64,000 nucleotides of DNA from Pedobacter sp. Leaf250 (GTDB lineage: Bacteria; Bacteroidota; Bacteroidia; Sphingobacteriales; Sphingobacteriaceae). The DNA lies in assembly GCF_920984735.1 (NCBI RefSeq), contig NZ_CAKLBU010000005.1, positions 185,976 to 249,975 on the forward strand. Reading direction: 5' to 3'. Below the pieces are notes generated by a model. That model was not told the origin of the DNA. It worked only from the letters and a program-made list of their open reading frames with translations, and searched no databases. The translations under genes were made by a program, and so were the position numbers. Within the stretch, counting starts at the first letter, position 1. Each line of letters starts with the position of its first letter. Shown piece by piece: positions 55,306 to 64,000 of this stretch.

Positions 55306-57855
55306 TTATCCTTCCGATCTTAAGATTTTTAACGGTGGCTGATTCAGAATACTTCGGGTACTTAATACGCCGGTAATTACAACTATAAATACAACTGATC
55401 CAAATAGACCCAGGGTTGCCCAAAATGGTGGAATGAAATTCGCATCGAAGCTAAATTTTGCTAATGCCCAACTTCCGCCGATGGCTAAAATCAATCCGGC
55501 ACCAGCGGCAAATGCACCCAAAAAGAAATATTCAATCGCGTTTATGGCTAAAATTTGCTTTTTGCTTGCACCGATTGTTCTTAATAAAATACTCTCCTTT
55601 AATCTTTGATTTTTACTGGTTAATACTGCCGATACTAAAACAATCCATCCAGTTACCATACTAAAACCTGCCATAAATTGAATAACAAATCCGATTTTAC
55701 TAAGAATCTCATCCAATAATTTCAAGATAAGATCTAAATCGATTACCGATACATTGGGAAAGTTTTTAACCACTTCACCCTGAAATTTAGCCGACAGTTC
55801 ACTCGTTGGAACGCGGGTCATGAGTACATGAAACTGTGGTGCTTCTTCTAAAACTCCCGCAGGAAACACAACTCTAAAATTGGTTTGCATTCTGCTCCAA
55901 TTTACTTCACGCAAGCTACCAACAACTGTTGAAATCATCATGCCTTGAACATTGAACAGAATTTTATCATCCAAACCAACATTAATCTGATCGGCATATC
56001 GCTGGTCAAGGGAAATGTAAATCGTTTCTTTTGGTTTCACCTTTCCAATCCATTTGCCTTTTACAATTTTTTCTGCTGCGGTTAAGCTATCTTGGTATGT
56101 TGCCCTGATTTCGTTTCGGTAAGCTCTTCTGTTATTGGTGTCAGCACTTGCTTTTTTACCATTTATTTCTTCAATGCGCATGGTAATTACGGGCACTTGA
56201 TTCATTAACGGCAATTTAAAGGCTTTAGTTAAACTATCAATTCGTTCCTTCTGCGTTTTTTGGATATCGAACATCACCATGTTAGGCTGGTTGCTGCCCG
56301 ATGAAAGCGTAACACGACTCATCAAAATTCCCTGAACAAAAAATAAGGTACAGATAAAAGTTGTTGATAAACCAATAGAAACAGTTAGCATTAATGTTTG
56401 ATTGTTTGGCCGATACAAATTTGCAAAACCTTGCCTCCACAAATAACTGGATGATTTTGGAAGTAAGGTTTTAACCAAAAACATTAATAGTTTGGATAGA
56501 ACAATCAGCAAAATAAAGGCTACACCGATGCTAATGGTAAAAGCTAATGTCTGGGTCCAGTTTTTCATTTGCAAATGGGTAAAACCCACCACAAATGCCG
56601 CCATTAGTAAATAAACCAACCAGGTTAATGGATCAGTCTTGCCACCAATTTTCTCAAAAGATAAACGAATAGCATTAAGCGGTGAAATTTTTCTCACGGA
56701 TAGGAGCGAGGGTAATGCAAACAGTACAGAGATGATTAAGCCCAGCAATAAACCCTGGCCAACTGCCGACCATGAAACTTGCATGGTTATTTCCACAGGA
56801 AGAAAATCTTTTAAAACCAAAGGCAATAAAAATTGGATCCCAGTTCCTAAGATAACGCCAATGGTGGCCGCAATTAAGCCAATAAAAAATATTTGAATCA
56901 GATAAATTAAAAAAGCATGTCGCGATTTAAGCCCCAAACAACGTAATGTTGCAATTGCACTTAACTTTTCCTGGATATATACATGGATGGCACTGCCCAC
57001 GCCTACGCAACCTAGTAACAAGGCAATGAAACCTGAAAGTGCCAGAAATCGATTTACATCTTTAAAAGATCTGCCGGTTTGTTCTTTTCTTGATTCTACG
57101 GTATCAGCATCAAAACCTTCTTTTTCTAGCTTAACCTCATTCTTTTTTACCCATTCATCAACTCCCGATGGATCATCATATCGGAAATAAAATTTATTGT
57201 TAATTCTACTTCCCGTTTTTATTAGATTGGTTTTTTCTAAATATTTTAACGGGAGATAAACAATTGGTGCTACACTTGCAGCAATTCCATTTTGCCCAGG
57301 AGCTTTAATTAATGAGCCTAATATTTTGAACTTTAAATCGCCAATTTGAACGGAGTCACCCACTTTGGTATTAAACTGTAGCATTAGGGTTTGGTCAACC
57401 AAAGCGGTTCTGCCTTCCTGAAAATGATTGGCTGCGCTTATCGGGTTGGTTTCTATTGATCCATAATAGGGATAATTTCCTTCAAGCGCTTTCATTTGAA
57501 CCAACCTGCTGCCACCTCCATTTTCAAAATAGATCATTGAAGCAAAGGTTTTCTCCTGCGATCGTTCATTACCGAGGCTGTCAATCAATTTTTGCATCGC
57601 TTTGCTAACGCCTTTTCTGCTATCCAAAACCAAATCGGCTCCGGTAAGTTCTTTTGCTTGAGCATCAATATCGCGTTGTAAATTATCCTTAAAAGAATAT
57701 ACAGCCACCAAGGCAGCAATTCCTAAAACAATCGAAGAAATGAAAAGTAAGAGTCGTGAGCGGTTTTTGCGGCTATCTCGCCAAGCCATTTTGAAAAGCC
57801 ATGAAAAACTGATGCTTTGCTGCGGGATATGATTAGGCATAAGTTGGGTTTTCAT
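55306..57855 (-). CDS. ABC transporter permease (YbbP-like, FtsX domains)
   Basis: An 849-residue inner-membrane protein with an N-terminal helix, a MacB-like periplasmic domain, FtsX helices (about 270-390), a second set of helices (about 415-520) and a C-terminal FtsX domain (about 735-849). This two-FtsX layout matches E. coli YbbP. It overlaps the ATPase gene by 23 bp, or 8 bp if the internal ATG at 57840 (MPNHIPQQ) is used. With the divergent tesA-like gene it reproduces the tesA-ybbA-ybbP arrangement. Substrate is unknown; lipid or lipoprotein handling is suspected. Confidence 0.9.
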   Translation of the reverse strand: MKTQLMPNHIPQQSISFSWLFKMAWRDSRKNRSRLLLFISSIVLGIAALVAVYSFKDNLQRDIDAQAKELTGADLVLDSRKGVSKAMQKLIDSLGNERSQEKTFASMIYFENGGGSRLVQMKALEGNYPYYGSIETNPISAANHFQEGRTALVDQTLMLQFNTKVGDSVQIGDLKFKILGSLIKAPGQNGIAASVAPIVYLPLKYLEKTNLIKTGSRINNKFYFRYDDPSGVDEWVKKNEVKLEKEGFDADTVESRKEQTGRSFKDVNRFLALSGFIALLLGCVGVGSAIHVYIQEKLSAIATLRCLGLKSRHAFLIYLIQIFFIGLIAATIGVILGTGIQFLLPLVLKDFLPVEITMQVSWSAVGQGLLLGLIISVLFALPSLLSVRKISPLNAIRLSFEKIGGKTDPLTWLVYLLMAAFVVGFTHLQMKNWTQTLAFTISIGVAFILLIVLSKLLMFLVKTLLPKSSSYLWRQGFANLYRPNNQTLMLTVSIGLSTTFICTLFFVQGILMSRVTLSSGSNQPNMVMFDIQKTQKERIDSLTKAFKLPLMNQVPVITMRIEEINGKKASADTNNRRAYRNEIRATYQDSLTAAEKIVKGKWIGKVKPKETIYISLDQRYADQINVGLDDKILFNVQGMMISTVVGSLREVNWSRMQTNFRVVFPAGVLEEAPQFHVLMTRVPTSELSAKFQGEVVKNFPNVSVIDLDLILKLLDEILSKIGFVIQFMAGFSMVTGWIVLVSAVLTSKNQRLKESILLRTIGASKKQILAINAIEYFFLGAFAAGAGLILAIGGSWALAKFSFDANFIPPFWATLGLFGSVVFIVVITGVLSTRSILNQPPLKILRSEG

Positions 57856-58522
57856 CTGAAATAATTACACCACCTTTAATTTTTATGGTTCTACTCGTTC
57901 GGGCTGCAAGTTCTAAATCGTGGGTTACAATAACTAAGGTTGTTCCGAAATCTTTGTTCAAATCAAATAGCAATTTGATAACTTTTTCGCTGGTTTCTGC
58001 ATCAAGATTTCCTGTAGGTTCATCGGCAAAAAGAATAGCAGGTTTATTGGAAAAAGCCCGTGCCAATGATACACGCTGTTGCTCGCCACCAGATAATTGT
58101 ATTGGATAATGGTGAGAACGATCGGCCAGGCCTACCTTTTCTAAAAGTTCCATGGCTTGGGTTTTAATATTTTTTGCACCTCTAAGCTCCATCGGTACCA
58201 TTACATTTTCTAAAGCCGTAAGCGTAGGCAAAAGCTGGAAATTTTGAAAAATGAAACCCACATATTGATTTCGAACAGCAGCCCGCTCATCTTCATTTAG
58301 TTTTTCCAATGCAATGCCATTAAGCTCAACAGTACCGTTGCTTGCCCGGTCTAACCCTGCGCACAAACCTAATAAGGTAGTTTTTCCACTTCCGGATGGA
58401 CCTGTAATGGCAACTGTTGAACCAGCCTCGATAGAGAAATTTATTTGATCCAAAACGGTTAGCTCTCGTCCGGCGTTTTGATAAATTTTACTTACATTTC
58501 GAATGTTTAATATATTTTCCAA
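57833..58522 (-). CDS. ABC transporter ATP-binding protein (YbbA/LolD-like)
   Basis: A 229-residue ATPase with Walker A GPSGSGKTT, Q-loop FQNFQLLPTL, signature LSGGEQQRV, Walker B ILFADEPTG and H-loop VTHD. All catalytic elements are present. It powers the permease encoded next to it. Confidence 0.95.
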   Translation of the reverse strand: MENILNIRNVSKIYQNAGRELTVLDQINFSIEAGSTVAITGPSGSGKTTLLGLCAGLDRASNGTVELNGIALEKLNEDERAAVRNQYVGFIFQNFQLLPTLTALENVMVPMELRGAKNIKTQAMELLEKVGLADRSHHYPIQLSGGEQQRVSLARAFSNKPAILFADEPTGNLDAETSEKVIKLLFDLNKDFGTTLVIVTHDLELAARTSRTIKIKGGVIISDENPTYA

Positions 58523-58616
58523 ATTTTTGAATTATAGTTTTGTATGTATGTTCTGCCAAACATAACATGGCATTGCCTGTTAAGATAGTGGTTTTTACTT
58601 AGAGAAAAAATTAGAT

Positions 58617-59303
58617 ATGATGTTACGAAAACGCTTTATTGGTTTATTTGTTTTGGCTATAATGTTGGCTGCCTGTGGAAACAATAAAAGTAATGGCACT
58701 GCAGAAGAAACTTTAGATTCGGCTGACCAAAAAAAATCTGCGAATACTGCAGATAAAAAAAACATTCTCTTTTTTGGAACCAGTTTAACCGCTGGGTATG
58801 GACTGGACCCAACTGAAGCATTTCCAGCACTTATTCAAAACAGAATCGATTCTTTAAACCTGCCTTATAATGTAATTAATGGAGGTTTAAGTGGCGAAAC
58901 TTCTGCAGGTGGTAAAGGTAGGATTGATTGGTTGTTGAAACAGCCTATTGATATTTTTGTACTTGAATTAGGCGCCAACGATGGCTTGAGGGGATTGCCT
59001 GTAAAACAAACCATCAAAAATCTTCAGGATATTATCGATGCGGTGAAAGCGAAATACCCTAATGTTAAACTGGTTTTGGCTGGTATGCAAATGCCTCCAA
59101 GTATGGGTGCCCGATATACCAACGATTTTAAAAATATTTTTCCCGATTTAGCTAAAAAAAACAACATGGCTTTAATACCGTTCTTGCTCGATAAAGTGGG
59201 TGGTATTCCTAAACTTAATCAGGAAGATGGCATTCATCCAACTGCCGAGGGAGATAAAATTTTAGCTGAGAATGTCTGGGTAGTGTTAAAGCCACTTTTA
59301 TAA
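58617..59303 (+). CDS. TesA-like arylesterase/thioesterase lipoprotein
   Basis: A 228-residue SGNH hydrolase. The nucleophile is S56 in FFGTSLTAGYGL (TesA has GDSLTAGYG, here the D is T), block II GLSGETSAGG, block III GAND and block V DGIHPTAEG, so the catalytic Ser, Asp and His are present. The N-terminus has a lipobox LAAC (C20). E. coli TesA is a periplasmic acyl-CoA thioesterase, protease and lysophospholipase. It is divergent from ybbA/ybbP-like genes, as in many bacteria. Confidence 0.93.
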   Translation: MMLRKRFIGLFVLAIMLAACGNNKSNGTAEETLDSADQKKSANTADKKNILFFGTSLTAGYGLDPTEAFPALIQNRIDSLNLPYNVINGGLSGETSAGGKGRIDWLLKQPIDIFVLELGANDGLRGLPVKQTIKNLQDIIDAVKAKYPNVKLVLAGMQMPPSMGARYTNDFKNIFPDLAKKNNMALIPFLLDKVGGIPKLNQEDGIHPTAEGDKILAENVWVVLKPLL

Positions 59304-59526
59304 TGAAAACAAAATACTAAGATTTCCTAGTTTGCATTAATTTCTCTATCATCTTTGCACTCACCTTCCTGAGCTGTAAAAATTATTTTTTCTGAACTTG
59401 CTATAGTATGTTTTGATAAACTGAAATCTCAACATCCTTAACATTTAAGATTTTTTTTCCTTAGCTAATGGTTAACCTTATTGTTACTTGTAATTAGTAT
59501 AAATAAATATACGTAACATTCTTTAT
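59304..59526. other. Spacer upstream of ankyrin operon
   Basis: No gene. AT-rich; no terminator is obvious after the tesA-like gene. The promoter of the following operon lies at its right end. Confidence 0.4.
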
Positions 59527-59541
59527 TTAGAATGATTCTTG
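59527..59541. promoter_or_regulatory. Fur-family box
   Basis: TTAGAAT-G-ATTCTTG is a 7-1-7 imperfect palindrome of the Fur/PerR type (consensus-like TTAGAAT-N-ATTCTAA, with flanking TTAT and TTAA extending the symmetry). It lies 74 bp before the ankyrin gene. Regulation by iron or peroxide is inferred. Confidence 0.6.
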
Positions 59542-59614
59542 TTAACTTAGCCGAAATTCTTTTAGCTTCTACTATTGGACTATTGAATCATTAATCAAAC
59601 TCTTAAGCTTAGAA

Positions 59615-61087
59615 ATGAAAAAAATCCTAATTGCTGTTCTTGCAATAGCATCGTTTACTACACAGGCTCAAAAAAACACTTTTTTTGATCAGTCGTTCTG
59701 GAAAGGAAATACCGATTTAGCAACAATCAAGGCAGAAATTGCGAAAGGAAACAGTCCATCGCAATTAAATCAAATGTCGTTCGATGCTACAGTATTGGCT
59801 ATTAATAATAATGCTCCCGCAGAAACCATCTTATTTCTGTTGGCACAGCCAGGTAATGATGTAAATAAAATCACTCACGATAGTAGAACTTATCTTTTCT
59901 GGTCAGCATCAAGAGGAAACATTCCTGTAATGGAGTACTTATTAAAAAACGGAGCGAAAGTTAATATTCAAGATAGTCATGGTGCAACTCCATTAACTTT
60001 TGCGGCTGGTGGTGGTCAAGCTGATACTAAAGTTTATGATCTTCTAATTGCAAATGGTGCTGATATTAAAACCAATTTGAATCACGATGGTGCAAATGCA
60101 TTGTTAATTGGTATTGCTAACGATAAAAATTTCGCTTTAACCGATTATTTCGTTTCAAAAGGTTTGAGTTTAAACAGTATTGACGCTGCTGGAAATACTG
60201 CATTTAACTACGTTGCAAGAAGTGGAAATATCGAATTGATGAATAAATTGATTGCCAAAGGCGTTAAATATAATGATAACGCATTTATTATGGCTGCGCA
60301 AGGTGGTAGAGGAAGTTCAAATGGCTTAGCTGTTTTTCAATATTTAGAAGGACTAAAACTAAAACCTACAGTAATTGGAAGCAACGGAGAAAATGCGCTT
60401 TCGTATGTTGCCCGTAAACCAAAACAAGAGGAGGTGATTAATTATTTCCTTAAGAAAGGTGTAGATGTAAATGCTGCAGATAAAGAAGGTAATACTGCTT
60501 TTATGGCGGCTGCAGGTGGAAATAGAGATATTGCTACCTTAGAGTTACTGGCTAAAAATGTTAAAAATATTAATCAGGTTAACGCGAAAGGCGTATCTGC
60601 ACTGGCAATGGCTGTTCGTGGCAATTCGGCTGAGGCGGTTAATTTTTTATTGAGTAAAGGTGCTGATATTAACAGTGCAGATAAAGATGGAAATAATTTG
60701 GCCTACTATCTTTTCCAGTCTTACGGACCTCGAGGCATGGAAGATTTTAATGCCAAATTAAAAGTGTTAAATGATAAAGGCTTTAATCTTGCTGCGGTTC
60801 AGCCAAATGGCAATACATTGTATCATTTAGCGGTTGCCAAGAATGATTTAGCATTGGCCAAATTAGTTTCCGACTATAAAGTGGATGTAAACCTGAAAAA
60901 TAAAGAAGGTTATACTGCTTTACACAAAGCGGCCATGACTGCCAAAGACACCGAACTTTTAAAATATTTAATTTCGGTAGGTGCTAAAAAAGATGTGGCT
61001 ACTGAATTTAAAGAAACACCTTACGATTTAGCAACAGAGAACGAATTTTTAACAAAAAACAAAGTATCAATCGACTTTTTGAAATAA
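59615..61087 (+). CDS. Secreted ankyrin-repeat protein
   Basis: A 490-residue protein with a signal peptide (MKKILIAVLAIASFTTQAQ) and about a dozen ankyrin repeats, with the GNIPVMEYLLKNGAKVN, GNIELMNKLIAKGVK and EAVNFLLSKGADINSADKDG consensus. It is exported, so it acts in the periplasm or outside. It is first in an operon with a DUF2271 protein and a PepSY reductase (spacings 5 and 12 bp). In related bacteria ankyrin proteins of this kind accompany iron or redox genes; the role here is probably protein binding or scaffolding. Confidence 0.92.
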   Translation: MKKILIAVLAIASFTTQAQKNTFFDQSFWKGNTDLATIKAEIAKGNSPSQLNQMSFDATVLAINNNAPAETILFLLAQPGNDVNKITHDSRTYLFWSASRGNIPVMEYLLKNGAKVNIQDSHGATPLTFAAGGGQADTKVYDLLIANGADIKTNLNHDGANALLIGIANDKNFALTDYFVSKGLSLNSIDAAGNTAFNYVARSGNIELMNKLIAKGVKYNDNAFIMAAQGGRGSSNGLAVFQYLEGLKLKPTVIGSNGENALSYVARKPKQEEVINYFLKKGVDVNAADKEGNTAFMAAAGGNRDIATLELLAKNVKNINQVNAKGVSALAMAVRGNSAEAVNFLLSKGADINSADKDGNNLAYYLFQSYGPRGMEDFNAKLKVLNDKGFNLAAVQPNGNTLYHLAVAKNDLALAKLVSDYKVDVNLKNKEGYTALHKAAMTAKDTELLKYLISVGAKKDVATEFKETPYDLATENEFLTKNKVSIDFLK

Positions 61088-61092
61088 TAATA

Positions 61093-61578
61093 ATGAACAA
61101 TATTTATAAACTGTGCCTGGCTTTTGCGCTAATTCTTTCCGTACCTACACTATCTTCAGCACAAAAAATAACGAAGTACAAGTGTATGGTGCAAATGACC
61201 AATTACACAGGCGAAGGTGCTTATATTGCCGTATCGTTAATTGATGCAAAAGGTGCTTACGAAAAAACACTTTATGTAATGGGTTCTGATAAAAAATGGT
61301 ATCCTGATCTTAAAGAGTGGCATAAAGCTTATAAAAGTAAACCCACAAATATTAGTGCCATTACAGGTGCATCGGTAACCGGTGGTGATAGAAGTGTAAC
61401 TGTTTTCGATATTGAAACTGTTAAAATTAACAAAGGTTATAAGTTGCGTTTTGAAACCGCTGTAGAAGACAACAAATATTATGTTAAAGATGCTGAAATT
61501 CCTTTAACCACTGAAGGTTTGGCGGCCAAAACTGATGGAACGGGTTACATTAGATATGTACGCCTAAGTCCAAACTAA
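61093..61578 (+). CDS. DUF2271 protein with flavinylation-like motif
   Basis: A 161-residue exported protein with a signal peptide ending near SSAQ (residue 24). The DUF2271 core is a beta-sandwich. The segment SAITGASVTGG (T91-G-A-S94-V-T96) resembles the [S/T]GA[T/S]xx sites where ApbE attaches FMN, so S94 is a possible flavin site. DUF2271 proteins have been linked to ApbE and PepSY genes, to my knowledge. It is sandwiched between the ankyrin and PepSY reductase genes, matching a periplasmic electron acceptor. No ApbE gene is in the window. Confidence 0.75.
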   Translation: MNNIYKLCLAFALILSVPTLSSAQKITKYKCMVQMTNYTGEGAYIAVSLIDAKGAYEKTLYVMGSDKKWYPDLKEWHKAYKSKPTNISAITGASVTGGDRSVTVFDIETVKINKGYKLRFETAVEDNKYYVKDAEIPLTTEGLAAKTDGTGYIRYVRLSPN

Positions 61579-61590
61579 AAAGCTTATTAA

Positions 61591-63780
61591 ATGACAATTT
61601 CTGTATGGAGATACAGCCATCTTGTACTGGCTGTATCTTCTTTTCTTTTTATAACCCTCGCATCTGTTACTGGAATTATACTTTCCTTTAAGCCGGTAAC
61701 CGAAAAAATACAGCCTTACAAATCAAAAGACTTTGATCAGCTAAATGTAGCACAGCTGATTCCGACACTGCAAAAATCATATACCGATATTGCTGATGTA
61801 AGTATTGATGCCAATCAATTTGTAGTAGTGAATGGAACAGATTTGAATGATCAATCTGGAAATTTTTATGTTGATCCTGAAACTGGACAATCTCTAGGTA
61901 AGGTTACTAAAGAAAATGAATTTTTTAGGTGGACTACCACTTTACACCGTTCATTATTCCTGCATGAACTGGGCAGGTTTTTCGTCGGATTAACCGCTTT
62001 TCTCTTATTTCTTATTGCAACATCAGGAACCGTTCTGATCATTCAGCGACAAAGAAGTTTTAAAAAGTTTTTTGGAAAAATTGTGAGAGATGGCTTTGCA
62101 CAATATTACCATGTGGTTTTGGGTAGATTGTTGCTCATTCCAATCATCATCATTTCATTAACTGGAACATATCTTTCACTCCAAAGATTTGGAATTATCA
62201 AAGAACAGAAAATTACGCATAAAGTAGATTTCGACGCTTTAAAAGTTTCTCCTAAAAAGAAAATATCCACTTTTGAAGTATTTAAGGATATTCCGCTAAC
62301 GGATCTTCAATCAATAGAATTTCCATTTTCTGAAGATGTTGAAGATTATTTTACACTCAAACTTAACAATAGGGAAATTACCGTAAACCAGATTACTGGA
62401 GATGTAATTACGGAGCAAGCTTATTCAAAGGCAACATTGTTTAACAACCTCAGTATGGATTTGCATACTGGTAGAGGAAGTGCCATTTGGGCAATTGTTT
62501 TGGCAATTGCTTCTGCTAATATTTTATTTTTTATTTATTCGGGGTTTGTAATCTGGTGGAAACGCAGGGCAAATCGCATCAAAAACAAATATAAATCTGA
62601 TCAGTCAGAGTTTATTTTATTAGTTGGTTCTGAAAACGGAACAACCTTTCGTTTTGCTAACGCCATACATGCACAATTGCTAAAAAATGGCAAAAGTGCT
62701 TTCATGGCCGAGCTTAACGATTATAAAAACTTTCCGCAAGCCAAACAAATCTTAATATTTGCAGCAACTTATGGTCAGGGCGATGCACCAACAAATGCAT
62801 CAAAATTTAAGTCGCTGCTGCGAAAATATAAGCAATCAACAAATGCCGATTTTTCGGTAATTGCTTTCGGCTCACATGCCTATCCCGATTTTTGTAAGTT
62901 TGGCTACGAAATCAATAATGCCTTATCAAAAGAGAGTTGGGCAAAACCATTACTCGAAATTCATACTGTAAACGATCGCTCACCAGAAGAATTTATAAGA
63001 TGGGCAACCCTATGGGCCCAAAATTCTAATCTTGAACTTAGTTCTCTTGATAAACTATTGGCTCCAAAGCCTGTTAAAACACAAATGTTTGAAGTGATGG
63101 AAAAAACGGTTTCGAGCCATGCAGAAACTTCATTTATCATTCGATTAAAACCCAAGAAAAGAAATAGGTTTACTTCGGGCGATCTACTGGCGATCTATCC
63201 TGCCAACGATCACAGAGAGCGATTATATTCCATTGGTAAAATAGGTAATGATGTGCAGTTGAGTGTGAAGCTGCATCAAGGTGGTTTAGGTTCTGGATTT
63301 TTACATGAGCTTGAGGTTGGAAAAACATTAAAAGCTGCAATAGTTCGCAATTCACATTTTCATTTTCCTGTTAAAGCAAAAACTGTAATCATGGTATCAA
63401 ATGGAACAGGCATTGCACCGTTTTTAGGGATGATAGATCAGCAAGGCCGTGTTCAGGATATTCACCTTTACTGTGGATTTAGAAACAAAGATTCATTTAC
63501 ACTTTACGAAAATGCCATTAATAAAGAAGCTAATCTTTTAACTTCATTACATGTGGCATATTCAAGAGAAGGAGAGAAACAATACGTGAAGGATTTGTTG
63601 GCTTTAGATCAATCTTTTGTGTGTGAAACACTTAAAAATAATGGCGTAATTATGCTTTGTGGCTCTTTGAGTATGCAGAAAGATGTAATTGAATTATTGG
63701 ATAAATTATGCCTAAATGATCAACAAAAAAGTATCAGCTATTATCAATCTCGAGGACAGATTTTAATGGATTGCTATTAA
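61591..63780 (+). CDS. PepSY-flavodoxin-FNR transmembrane reductase
   Basis: A 729-residue fusion. The N-terminal half is a PepSY membrane domain with helices about 8-28, 128-150, 183-203 and 300-322; histidines in RYSH, LHRSLFLHE, YYHV and DLHTG fit heme b ligation. Then come a flavodoxin domain (about 338-480, GSENGTT) and a ferredoxin-reductase module with FAD motif RLYS (about 543-546), GTGIAPFLG (about 605-613) and CGSLSMQKDV. It should move electrons from NADPH through FAD, FMN and heme to the periplasm. A Fur-like box upstream points to ferric or siderophore reduction. Confidence 0.88.
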   Translation: MTISVWRYSHLVLAVSSFLFITLASVTGIILSFKPVTEKIQPYKSKDFDQLNVAQLIPTLQKSYTDIADVSIDANQFVVVNGTDLNDQSGNFYVDPETGQSLGKVTKENEFFRWTTTLHRSLFLHELGRFFVGLTAFLLFLIATSGTVLIIQRQRSFKKFFGKIVRDGFAQYYHVVLGRLLLIPIIIISLTGTYLSLQRFGIIKEQKITHKVDFDALKVSPKKKISTFEVFKDIPLTDLQSIEFPFSEDVEDYFTLKLNNREITVNQITGDVITEQAYSKATLFNNLSMDLHTGRGSAIWAIVLAIASANILFFIYSGFVIWWKRRANRIKNKYKSDQSEFILLVGSENGTTFRFANAIHAQLLKNGKSAFMAELNDYKNFPQAKQILIFAATYGQGDAPTNASKFKSLLRKYKQSTNADFSVIAFGSHAYPDFCKFGYEINNALSKESWAKPLLEIHTVNDRSPEEFIRWATLWAQNSNLELSSLDKLLAPKPVKTQMFEVMEKTVSSHAETSFIIRLKPKKRNRFTSGDLLAIYPANDHRERLYSIGKIGNDVQLSVKLHQGGLGSGFLHELEVGKTLKAAIVRNSHFHFPVKAKTVIMVSNGTGIAPFLGMIDQQGRVQDIHLYCGFRNKDSFTLYENAINKEANLLTSLHVAYSREGEKQYVKDLLALDQSFVCETLKNNGVIMLCGSLSMQKDVIELLDKLCLNDQQKSISYYQSRGQILMDCY

Positions 63781-63803
63781 TCATCCATTTTAAGTTATAA
63801 ATT

Positions 63804-63839
63804 ATGCGGAGATTAGTCTTGCTATTCTCCGCATTTTTG
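63804..63839 (+). terminator. Terminator of ankyrin-PepSY operon
   Basis: ATGCGGAGA (63804-63812) pairs with TCTCCGCAT (63826-63834) and is followed by T-rich sequence. Confidence 0.75.
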
Positions 63840-64000
63840 CGTAGAATAGCTTGATTTTGCGGAGAATATGTACTATATTTCCTCTATAAATAATATGCAA
63901 TAAGAATTACCTACCCACACTTAGCGGGCAATCATAAATAAGAATTTCCTCTGCGAGCTCTATGTCTCAAACGCAATTTCTTGCCTGGAACACACTTTTA
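63840..64000. other. Window edge, no decided gene
   Basis: A GCGGAGAA word recurs at about 63858. An ATG at 63962 opens a frame MSQTQFLAWNTLL to the edge on the plus strand; a minus-strand frame also runs to the edge. Neither is long enough to identify. Confidence 0.3.

Overview
The window looks like chromosome from a Bacteroidota bacterium of the family Sphingobacteriaceae, most likely Pedobacter or a close relative. This is inferred from an AT-rich composition, start codons that mostly lack Shine-Dalgarno sequences, Bacteroidota-type -7 boxes (TAnnTTTG) in front of several genes, and a typical gene set: GH115/GH43/GH39/GH2/GH97/GH92 glycosidases, a kdp operon with a divided KdpD and a beta-barrel porin, DUF2911, a BlaI/BlaR1-type pair and many short palindromic intergenic repeats. 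No rRNA, tRNA, CRISPR array, insertion sequence or phage gene was found.

Layout. 1-10500 (minus strand): a tightly packed run of six secreted glycosidases (GH115 cut by the window edge, two GH43, GH39, GH2, a GH43-like propeller), aimed at glucuronic-acid-bearing plant polysaccharide. 10740-13136: a decayed patch with a truncated, frameshifted MDR oxidoreductase, an intact AraC regulator and a broken GNAT acetyltransferase. 13558-15350: a Crp/Fnr regulator facing a PRISE-type reductase across a spacer with two perfect TTGAT-N4-ATCAA boxes. 15747-20970: housekeeping and stress genes (adk, obgE, YdcF, YtxH, OsmC, DUF2130). 21102-24075: GH97 and a thioesterase around tandem palindromic repeats.

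24072-35055 is a potassium-uptake locus: sigma-54 response regulator, a 26-residue membrane peptide, kdpF, kdpA, kdpB, kdpC, a porin, a KdpD sensor half without a kinase, and a separate membrane histidine kinase. Every spacer from kdpF to the kinase carries a palindromic or low-complexity repeat. 35184-42226: PIG-L deacetylase, a 34-residue membrane peptide overlapping a sodium:solute symporter, DUF2911, and GH92. 42325-46454: two small proteins and a soluble five-PAS histidine kinase. 46681-46863 holds a perfect 20-bp inverted repeat and a possible small RNA.

47143-54623: Nudix hydrolase, AlkC DNA glycosylase, a beta-hydroxyacid dehydrogenase, a BlaI/BlaR1-type pair with its own operator, an esterase, a GntP permease and an unknown small protein. 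54660-59303: a lipocalin, then the conserved ybbA-ybbP/tesA arrangement. 59527-63780 is the most interesting module: behind a Fur-like box lie an exported ankyrin protein, an exported DUF2271 protein with a covalent-flavinylation-like motif, and a fusion of a PepSY membrane domain with a cytosolic flavodoxin/FAD/NADPH reductase. Together these suggest a route carrying electrons from cytosolic NADPH across the inner membrane to a periplasmic flavin acceptor, probably for iron reduction.
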